A stretch of DNA of 13,616 nucleotides, taken from DASXUX01 sp036504595. GTDB taxonomy: Bacteria; Planctomycetota; SZUA-567; H5-PLA8. The notes beneath the pieces were generated by a model, which was not told the origin of the DNA, did no database searches, and saw nothing but the letters and a program-made list of their open reading frames with translations. The DNA lies in contig DASXUX010000100.1 in NCBI GenBank assembly GCA_036504595.1, forward strand, positions 1-13,616. The letters run 5' to 3'. Below, one piece after another: positions 1 to 5,599 of this stretch; the first letter of the stretch is position 1; each line of letters begins with the position of its first letter. The translations under genes and the position numbers were made by a program.

Positions 1-58
1 CGACCCCTGAAGCCGCCGTACCATGCCAGCTTACACCCACCGCCCGCGCAGACGCCAT

Positions 59-133
59 GCAGCCACCGCACGTTCAAACCGGCGCATTCACCACATTTTC
101 AAACCGGCTGATTTACCGCATTTTCACACCGGC
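59..133 (-). repeat. Three tandem 25-bp direct repeats at the left edge
   Basis: Read on the minus strand, three contiguous 25-bp units (133-109, 108-84, 83-59) each begin GCCGGTKTGAA and continue with an RTGYGGT-type core. Units 1 and 2 differ at only a few positions, and unit 3 is more diverged at its end. A fourth, degenerate copy may follow at about 57-33 (roughly 15 of 25 positions match unit 3). There is no spacer between units. The reading frame of tcmP ends inside unit 2. Serial copies of a terminal sequence are a known feature of some insertion sequence ends, notably the IS21 family, so this may be an IS terminus. No transposase is visible, and that assignment is inference. Confidence 0.7.
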
Positions 134-1001
134 GCTGACAGTCTGCGAGGTTAAACTCGAATGATGGGACGCCCTGCTCCTCCTTCGTGCTGGCTTTCGC
201 CATGATCTCCTTCATTAGATCGTAGCCTTTGAAGTGCTTCGTTACGAGGATCAGATGGTGAGTCGTCCGTGTACCAGCTTCGTTGCGGAACCGGAAGGGA
301 AGCACAAAACGATGCCCATACTCCCTTAAAGCGGTGGCCAGTTGGTTGACGATGGCCAACTCTCGGTCCGAGGGAGTCATGGGCTCCAAATCTGATTCCA
401 GCCGCTTTGCGCGCTCGTTGCCAAACAGGGCACACATGTGTTCATGTACGAATGGATTGCTCAGCCCCGCGTTAATGCGGCCATAGTTGAAGAAGAAGAG
501 ACAGTCGCAGCCCCAGCTCTTAAGGAACGAGTTGACCAAGTTCAGCGTCAGCCCCTTGTATCCCCACGGGTCGATGAATGCGAGAATTGGGATGGTGTTG
601 ATCCTTGCGAAATCCTGGGCGATTTTCTCTCCGACCTCCGTGTTCCAGATTTCCGGTTTGTTCTTGAGGCGCTCGATGCCGGGCAGCGTTCGGATCGCGT
701 CCTCCAGGCTCCGCACGTTCTCTTCATCTTTGTCGTTAAAGATGGTCAGCAACCGGTCAGCATATATGGGCTTCTCAATTGCCTTCTGAAGCACGCGCAG
801 AGGCGTTGAGATCGCACCATCCTTATAGCGCCCTGGGCCAGCAAACAAATCGACATACCCAATACGGTGATCCTGATTGGGGCGCCACTTGTTCTGAGCC
901 CCGGTTATTACTCCTGCCCAGGCGTCAAAATACTTCTCGACTATCGTGGCCTTAACCAGCGACTGCTCCCGAATCTCGTCGAAGAAAGTCTGCGTGCTCA
1001 C
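99..1001 (-). CDS. tcmP: Three-Cys-motif partner protein TcmP, probably C-terminally truncated
   Basis: The product resembles the TcmP family, which is found beside the three-Cys-motif (phage Gp37/Gp68-like, DUF5131) proteins in mobile and defence-type islands; the biochemical role is not established. The chosen start is GTG at 1001, preceded by AAGGAGG with a 5-base spacer; an upstream TTG at 1034 has no comparable site. Of 300 residues, an N-terminal helix (about 1-40) leads to a Rossmann/methyltransferase-like motif VDLFAGPGR (50-58). A second acidic motif, FIDPWGY, lies at 142-148. Family members as I recall them continue well past the point where this one stops. The last 11 or so residues are encoded by the 25-bp repeats, so the true C-terminal domain is probably lost. 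The three-Cys partner is not in the window. It is the last gene of the minus-strand run, 49 bp after the WYL gene. Family call is good; activity is unknown. Confidence 0.85.
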   Translation of the reverse strand: MSTQTFFDEIREQSLVKATIVEKYFDAWAGVITGAQNKWRPNQDHRIGYVDLFAGPGRYKDGAISTPLRVLQKAIEKPIYADRLLTIFNDKDEENVRSLEDAIRTLPGIERLKNKPEIWNTEVGEKIAQDFARINTIPILAFIDPWGYKGLTLNLVNSFLKSWGCDCLFFFNYGRINAGLSNPFVHEHMCALFGNERAKRLESDLEPMTPSDRELAIVNQLATALREYGHRFVLPFRFRNEAGTRTTHHLILVTKHFKGYDLMKEIMAKASTKEEQGVPSFEFNLADCQRRCENAVNQPV

Positions 1002-1050
1002 GGGATCCTCCTTTAGAAAGAGTAACCGCTGCAATAGCGTTCTGCGTCGT

Positions 1051-2028
1051 TCACTGCGCCGCTGCCTTGTGCCTCGCCTTCACGTTGCCCTCAAGTTCCT
1101 TCGGCCCTTCCACCGCCACCTGTTCTCCCCAGCTCAGAATCCACGCCTCCAACTCCGGCCCCTGTGAACACGTCATCGTCAACCGGACTTCTCCGTCCGG
1201 CAGATCTTCAATCACCTGCGTCGGATGCCACTGCCGTTCCCGGATCAATCCCGCGACTTCCCGGCAAAAGCGCAGCTTCACCTGCTGTACATCGCGCCCT
1301 GCCACGATGCCGAACGCACTCTTGAAATGCTTTTGTGGATCGAAGTCGGCGGGGCGCTGAAACGTTTCGCTCAGCACGCGCACATCTTTCATCCGCGCCG
1401 GGACGAACGTGCGGATCTCCTTCCGTAGATGGCAGTGCGCGACCAGATACCACTGGCCTTCGCAGCGTGTGAGGTGAATCGGGTCGATCTTGCGCCGTGT
1501 CGTTTCAGCGCGATCCCGACCCGCATACACCATTGACACTCGGCGCCTGTGAACGAGCGCATCGTACAGCGTGTTCAGCGTTTCAGGATGCTGATCGCTG
1601 ACGCTCGATGCCCGCTCCAGCCGCAGAGACAGTGCATCCGAAAGCTCGCCGAGCGTGATGTCGCAGCCCGTGGGCATCATTAGGGACAGTTTGCCAAGGA
1701 CAGACTCCAGGACTTTCTGGACAGGCGATCCCGCCAAGCTGCGCGCCGCTTGTTCGATCAAGAACACTGCGGCCACTTCATCTTCGCGCAGCCGCGGCAC
1801 GAGCGACGCCCGAGTGGCGTTCTCGTAGTGGTAGCCGTGCCGGACTTCGTCGTAGATCGGGTTCACGCCGAAGATGTCGGCGAGTAGCTCCACGTATTTC
1901 CGCGCAGTTTTCGCGCTGACGTCCAGCTTCTCACCGAGCATCGTCGCGCTCGGATAAGTGCCGGACATGATTTCGCGGTGGATCTGAAGCGCCGCCTGCA
2001 ATCTGGATGCGTTTGATGTGATCGGCAT
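1051..2028 (-). CDS. WYL-domain transcriptional regulator
   Basis: This is a 325-aa DNA-binding regulator of the HTH-WYL-WCX type (PafC/BrxR-like architecture). A winged helix-turn-helix occupies about residues 6-68, with the wing near GYHYEN. A WYL domain spans about 150-222, including DPIHLTRCEGQWYLVAHC with the name-giving Trp-Tyr-Leu at 193-195, followed by the basic RTFVPARM segment. A WCX-type C-terminal domain (about 247-315) carries the ELEAWILSWG motif. WYL domains are thought to bind nucleic acid or nucleotide ligands, and such regulators often control phage-defence and stress loci. The ATG at 2028 is preceded by GGGAG overlapping the end of the upstream gene, whose stop lies 12 bp away, so the two are very likely co-transcribed and perhaps translationally coupled. 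It may regulate this operon, but no target site can be assigned. Confidence 0.9.
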   Translation of the reverse strand: MPITSNASRLQAALQIHREIMSGTYPSATMLGEKLDVSAKTARKYVELLADIFGVNPIYDEVRHGYHYENATRASLVPRLREDEVAAVFLIEQAARSLAGSPVQKVLESVLGKLSLMMPTGCDITLGELSDALSLRLERASSVSDQHPETLNTLYDALVHRRRVSMVYAGRDRAETTRRKIDPIHLTRCEGQWYLVAHCHLRKEIRTFVPARMKDVRVLSETFQRPADFDPQKHFKSAFGIVAGRDVQQVKLRFCREVAGLIRERQWHPTQVIEDLPDGEVRLTMTCSQGPELEAWILSWGEQVAVEGPKELEGNVKARHKAAAQ

Positions 2029-2040
2029 GGCTGCTCCCGC

Positions 2041-2736
2041 TCAGTGGATGTACCCGCCCGGACCTTCGGCAACGGCACCGGCCTCGGTGGCGAAGTCGTA
2101 CTGGTCTGTGAACTGGTCCTCAAAACGTATAACTCTCTCCCGCTCGTAGCCAGTGTAGGTCCAGAAACTGATACTGGTTCCGGAGGCATTTCGCTGAAAC
2201 GCCGGGCGCCAGTCGGCGGGCCGCGCATGCCGCCACTCCCACTTGAACGCAGGCACATCCTCGTCAGACAGCACGACGGCATGTTCCGACCACGAACAGC
2301 CGTGCCAAACGGCGCCGAGTTCACTTAATTCACGAATCAGGATTGATGCTTCGAAGTACGACTCCGGGCTGCCATCGCCTTCAATATGGTGAGCGATGCA
2401 GCGGTCCATCCACTTCGGAAGTCTGCGTGGCAGGAGGCCATCACCAAGAGATACGGGAGAGGGAATCTGGCGCTCTGCAGGCAAGGCCAGAACCAAGCCG
2501 TTGCCGTTACTGCAGGCGCGGAACTGATAAGCGATCAGTTTCATACCAGGCTTCAGGCGGATATGTTTGCAGGTAGCCAGCAGCCTGTTCGGATCAAAGC
2601 TGGCGGTGTTCCAGCCGTCATTGCTGCGTTCAATACACTTGCGGTTCAGCGTATTCCGCAGACGGCCGAGTCGGTTCACGATCTGCCGTGCGGATAAAGT
2701 TTCTATACGAGCCGCGCACTCACTTTGCGCCGTCAT
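2041..2736 (-). CDS. Conserved-looking hypothetical protein, Trp-rich C-terminal half
   Basis: I do not recognise this 231-aa protein with confidence. The ATG at 2736 is chosen over an in-frame ATG 51 bases upstream because GGGGGAGAAGGG immediately precedes it. The N-terminal part (about 1-45) is helical and basic. The centre contains a segment with SYFEASILIRELSELG followed by WHGCSW (about 126-149). The C-terminal half carries WEWRHARPADWRP and SFWTYTGYERE (about 190-200). The tryptophan-rich pattern and these motifs recall a conserved hypothetical family I have seen in cyanobacteria and other phyla, but that is memory only. There is no signal peptide or membrane segment, so a cytoplasmic soluble protein is likely. 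It sits between a small protein gene (32-bp gap) and the WYL regulator (12-bp gap). Confidence 0.75.
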   Translation of the reverse strand: MTAQSECAARIETLSARQIVNRLGRLRNTLNRKCIERSNDGWNTASFDPNRLLATCKHIRLKPGMKLIAYQFRACSNGNGLVLALPAERQIPSPVSLGDGLLPRRLPKWMDRCIAHHIEGDGSPESYFEASILIRELSELGAVWHGCSWSEHAVVLSDEDVPAFKWEWRHARPADWRPAFQRNASGTSISFWTYTGYERERVIRFEDQFTDQYDFATEAGAVAEGPGGYIH

Positions 2737-2768
2737 CCCTTCTCCCCCCCCACAGTCGAAATTTCTGA

Positions 2769-3104
2769 TCAGACAGCCGCCCGCCAACTCGCCTGTACTC
2801 GGCGCCGCGTATCGATATTAAGCCGGTGAATGGCGCGCCGCAGCGCCGGGCGTGTGACCGGAATCTTCATGTCGATCAAAGCGATGCGCACCTGCCGCAC
2901 GGACGCATCTGGATGCTGGCGCAGCCAGCGGCCGAACCGGATGCGCGCCGCGGTCACTGCGGCCAACCGCGCCTCCAGCGATTCGTACAGTTCCCGGTAA
3001 AGCTTCGGCAGGTGCGGATCGGCGCGCATCGCGGCGATGTCCCGCGCCAGTTTTTGTGCGGCGAAGTCAAGGCGTTGCCGGTGACGGAATGCGTATTCGT
3101 TCAT
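2769..3104 (-). CDS. Small basic helical protein of unknown function
   Basis: This 111-aa protein starts at an ATG preceded by AAGGAGGG with an 8-base spacer, a strong translation signal that supports a real gene. It is highly basic and almost entirely helical by composition, with charged amphipathic stretches at about 8-70. The C-terminal segment, DASVRQVRIALIDMKIPVT with LRRAIHRLNID (about 66-98), has the spacing of a helix-turn-helix-like unit, so nucleic-acid binding is possible. No catalytic motif, signal peptide or membrane segment is visible. It lies 44 bp after the 110-aa gene and 32 bp before the 231-aa gene, within the co-directional run. Function is unassigned. Confidence 0.7.
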   Translation of the reverse strand: MNEYAFRHRQRLDFAAQKLARDIAAMRADPHLPKLYRELYESLEARLAAVTAARIRFGRWLRQHPDASVRQVRIALIDMKIPVTRPALRRAIHRLNIDTRRRVQASWRAAV

Positions 3105-3148
3105 CTGGGTTTCCCTCCTTCTGTTTGGCCTTGTGCTGTGTGAGTGTT

Positions 3149-3481
3149 CTAGGCGATGGCTGCCCGTCCGAGTGCCGAATCCAACCTACACGCGAACTTG
3201 GCTGGCAGGTGCAGTCTGCCGTGACCAGCCCAACTGATGCTTGGCAGTCCAACGTACCGGTGCCGGTCGGTGGCAACGCGCAGTCCTACAGGAGACAGTG
3301 CGATCACCCGGAGAATGGCGCGTTGTTTGATGCGCCCGAGCATGGATGCAGCACGTGAGCGGCCTCCATCGGCGGCGATGTGCCGAAGCTGCGATGCCAG
3401 ACGTGCCCGTTGCCACGCCCGCTCCGCGCATTTGTCGCGTGTCGTGTTCAGGATTGAGCTGAAGGTCTGCTTGCCGTGCAT
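3149..3481 (-). CDS. Small basic protein of unknown function
   Basis: This 110-aa product begins at an ATG preceded by GGGAGGGGAACCCG, a strong ribosome binding site very similar in layout to that of the next gene (3104). The first 60 residues are Arg/Ala-rich and probably helical. The C-terminal half contains SPVGLRVATDRHRYVGLPSI followed by GHGRLHLP (about 63-93), which looks like a folded beta-rich unit rather than random out-of-frame sequence. It has no membrane segment or known motif. Its start overlaps by 34 bases the end of the doubtful upstream frame (3735-3448). I cannot name a family. Confidence 0.65.
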   Translation of the reverse strand: MHGKQTFSSILNTTRDKCAERAWQRARLASQLRHIAADGGRSRAASMLGRIKQRAILRVIALSPVGLRVATDRHRYVGLPSISWAGHGRLHLPAKFACRLDSALGRAAIA

Positions 3482-3735
3482 CGGGTTCCCCTCCCTGATG
3501 GCGCCGTGTAGCGCCTTACGATGAACGATCTTCTCCTACGTGGTACTAAGGGCAATTTACGAGAGGGGTGGGAAGGAAACGGGGTAAGGCCCGGAAGAAA
3601 ATAACAAAATTTGAGCGTTCGACGGAAATCTTCTGCAGATAACAAGCTGCACATGTGCAGGTTGGGATAGCGCCGCCAAAAGTCCGACCCAGTGCAGACG
3701 GCCACCGGCACCGCCGCGATTGCGGTGGCGATCAT
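3448..3735 (-). CDS. Doubtful small ORF with hydrophobic N-terminus
   Basis: A 95-codon frame starts at ATG 3735, nine bases after AAGGAG. Its first 30 or so codons (starting MIATAIAAVPVAV) have the high third-position GC expected of coding sequence here, and they suggest a short hydrophobic segment. The rest is Pro/Arg/Ser-rich, has poor codon character and runs 34 bases into the next gene. A competing GTG frame (3742-3557) has only a 2-base spacer from the same ribosome binding site. If neither is real, 3482-3787 (306 bases) is an intergenic stretch containing a 14-bp palindrome and a locally AT-rich patch near 3590-3620. The gene may be real, shortened or decayed. Confidence 0.35.
   Translation of the reverse strand: MIATAIAAVPVAVCTGSDFWRRYPNLHMCSLLSAEDFRRTLKFCYFLPGLTPFPSHPSRKLPLVPRRRRSFIVRRYTAPSGRGTRCTASRPSAQS
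3647..3660. promoter_or_regulatory. 14-bp perfect palindrome, possible operator
   Basis: CTGCACATGTGCAG is a perfect palindrome lying in or near the weakly coding stretch between two small genes of the minus-strand run. A nearby CTGCAG (3633-3638) repeats half of it. Palindromes of this size often bind dimeric regulators, and the WYL and XRE proteins of this window are candidates. There is no direct evidence for binding. Confidence 0.25.
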
Positions 3736-3787
3736 GGTTCACGTCTCCTTTTGTTTATTTTCTTGTTGGGGTGGGGTGATGAAACGC

Positions 3788-4063
3788 TTAGGCGGCAGGT
3801 GCCATGAGACTGCCCAGCTTCGCACTGACACCGACAAAGACATCGATAGCGGCGCGGATGGTGTTCATGGTTGCCGTACTGATGCGCCCGATTGTTCGAG
3901 TGATAAACGCCCAGAGTTGCGCCACTATCGATGATCCTCGTTCGATTATCGCAAGATAGACGTCCCGGCTTGCAGCCGTCAACTTCGCGAACAGGACCTC
4001 AGCCATTTGCTGAACCACCTGCCTCAACAGTGCGTAGAGCAGGGCGAGTTCATCTGTCTCCAT
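3788..4063 (-). CDS. Small amphipathic or membrane-associated protein
   Basis: This 91-aa protein starts at an ATG eight bases after GAGGAG. It is composed almost wholly of helix-forming residues with regularly spaced hydrophobics (for example LALLYALLRQVVQQMAEVLF at 6-25, and IVAQLWAFITRTIGRIS at 46-62). There are few charges, and no Gly/Pro breaks until the C-terminus. This suggests amphipathic helices that either pair with another protein or lie on a membrane; no segment is long and hydrophobic enough to call a clear transmembrane helix. It follows the 167-aa gene by 43 bp. No family is recognised. Confidence 0.7.
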   Translation of the reverse strand: METDELALLYALLRQVVQQMAEVLFAKLTAASRDVYLAIIERGSSIVAQLWAFITRTIGRISTATMNTIRAAIDVFVGVSAKLGSLMAPAA

Positions 4064-4106
4064 TGTGCTTTCTCCTCGATGCTGTTCTGATGCGCCGCAC
4101 CGCCAA

Positions 4107-4610
4107 TCAGCGCGGCTGATTTGGCGCTTGGCGGCTCTTTAGATCGTCGATGACCTGACTGGCCTGCTTGACCGAGAGCTGCGACGCTTCGCCAACGTTG
4201 TAATCGGCCAGGACCGACTGAAGATCGAGACCGAGGCTCTTGGTGATGGCGAAGATCGCCCGTTGCTGAGCTTCCGTGGCGCAGATTCTCCGTCCGTTCC
4301 CATTTCCGTTCTTTGGCGTGCGGCCGTTACCGTCAGTCTGTTGCGCCGCCACGGGCGGCGGAGACGCTGGCTGCAGGTTCTGCACCCGGTTGCGCGGCGG
4401 AACCGGCACGGTTGGCACAGCAGCCGCCGCAATTTGCTCGTTCACCGCTTCGTCCAACAAAGCGTAGAGGTTCTGCAGCTTGGATTTGATCACTTCCGGC
4501 GAGTCCGCGTCGCTCACCTCGGCGGAAATTCCGGCAGAGAAACTCTGCGAGCTGAACTGGACGCCCGGCAAGGGCAATTTACGGGACAACGATGCTTCGA
4601 GACGGATCAT
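4107..4610 (-). CDS. Two-part protein with Pro/Asn/Gly linker and small C-terminal helical domain
   Basis: This 167-aa protein begins at an ATG seven bases after AGGAGG. Its N-terminal part (1-62) looks like a beta-rich segment followed by a helix (SKLQNLYALLDEAVNEQIA). A low-complexity linker (about 64-107) is rich in Pro, Gln, Asn and Gly. The C-terminal unit (about 110-160), beginning ATEAQQRAIFAI and containing LGLDL and LSVKQASQVIDDLK, resembles a short helical motif I associate with the C-termini of recombination or single-strand DNA-binding proteins of phages and plasmids. A nucleic-acid role is therefore possible but unproven. It follows a 181-bp gap holding a terminator-like hairpin, so it may head a second transcript. 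Confidence 0.7.
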   Translation of the reverse strand: MIRLEASLSRKLPLPGVQFSSQSFSAGISAEVSDADSPEVIKSKLQNLYALLDEAVNEQIAAAAVPTVPVPPRNRVQNLQPASPPPVAAQQTDGNGRTPKNGNGNGRRICATEAQQRAIFAITKSLGLDLQSVLADYNVGEASQLSVKQASQVIDDLKSRQAPNQPR

Positions 4611-4637
4611 TTAGGATCCTCCTGTGGTTGTGAGAAA

Positions 4638-4651
4638 GCCCCGGATGGGGC
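4638..4651 (-). terminator. Terminator-like or attenuator hairpin inside the operon
   Basis: On the minus strand GCCCC-ATCC-GGGGC forms a perfect five-pair GC stem with a 4-base loop, followed directly by TTTCT. It lies in the 181-bp gap between the frameshifted gene and the 167-aa gene, 28 bases before that gene's start. The short T-run makes it a weak intrinsic terminator at best; partial attenuation is an alternative. The rest of the gap (4652-4791) shows no convincing promoter or gene. Confidence 0.35.
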
Positions 4652-4791
4652 GATTAAGAACCGAAACAGCGATATTTGACGGCGGCACCGCGGTCAGATC
4701 GCTCCAGACAATGGCGCCATCGACATCCTTGCTGACAAAGAGGCTCGGAGCTGCGCGACCTCGACCGTCTCCAAAATCCCTGGTGTTTCAG

Positions 4792-5575
4792 TCAAGAAAG
4801 GACCAAAATCGGCGCATCCGCTGATAAGGCCGCAATGTCCGATGGACTTACGTGACGTTCTTCGCAAAACTCGATAGTGTTTCGAACATATTCGAACCCC
4901 TCTGGCACCGCACGAGCATGCTCCATCATCTGGGTCGCCGTACGTAAGCATTCATCGGGAACTCTTGCCAGCCAAATTGCCTTGGCATTGATTGGCGCCT
5001 CAAGAGAATTCAGCAGTGTTTCATGCCAGCTTTTGAGGTTGCTGACGATCTGTTTCGCCTCTTGATTATGACCGCTCAGCATCAGCGCGTGGGAACGTGC
5101 CAAATCACACGCAACGGCCATGTCCATGCAACGCCAAGCCGGAAGTGGATCCATAAATGCGCTGCGTGGCGTTGCGAGCAAATGATTGGAGATCTTCTTG
5201 AAGAATGTCGCACTCTCGCCGAGTCGTAAGAAAGCACCTTTTATCAGATGGTCGTCTTTAATTCGCAATCCCATGGCGAGGCTTTCAAGATTCGCCTCCA
5301 CGATGCTCTCACGGGTCAGCCATTCTCGAAATTCTTCCCTAGCTTGCTGATCAAGAAGCCGTTCGACCTTTTCCTGAACTGAACGTAATTGGCCGCTGAT
5401 TCCATTGAGTTTTCTGCAGACTATGGCAAAACCAACTGCAGTCGGACTTTATTGAGCACGACGTTTTCGTGCACAATACAGCCACAAACTGTTTTAGTTC
5501 GTCCTCGGTGGCCCTTTTGAGCGGGCCAACGCAGTCGTGGTCGTTGTAGACGAACAGAGGATATTTGGCTGGCAT
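4792..5575 (-). pseudogene. Conserved hypothetical gene interrupted by a frameshift
   Basis: Two frames appear to be one gene. The start is at ATG 5575, five bases after GAGGAG, and gives MPAKYPLFVYNDHDCVGPLK and about 25 further plausible residues. Beyond about 5449 this frame becomes unlikely. In the frame shifted by +1, open sequence runs from 5448 to a stop at 4792. Its first 50 codons precede any start codon with a good ribosome site, yet they encode a convincing coiled coil (LNGISGQLRSVQEKVERLL) and continue into EEFREWLTRESIVEANLESL. If joined, the protein would be about 260 residues, mostly helical and soluble, of unknown function. One extra base (or two lost) near 5440-5455 would explain it, as would a sequencing or assembly error. 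The alternative is two genes, the second starting at GTG 5301. Confidence 0.65.
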
Positions 5576-5599
5576 AACAACTCCTCACCGAACTTTGGT

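Noticed and set aside
59..133. CRISPR array
   Set aside because: The 25-bp units are directly contiguous with no spacers, and the units diverge progressively.
4694..4951. 85-codon minus-strand frame overlapping the end of the frameshifted gene
   Set aside because: It has no ribosome site and overlaps better coding sequence; its last part could be a decayed tail, but nothing supports a separate gene.
5440..5455. Programmed ribosomal frameshift
   Set aside because: The required shift is +1, with no recognisable slippery codon, upstream SD-like stimulator or rare-codon pause; an indel or sequence error is simpler.
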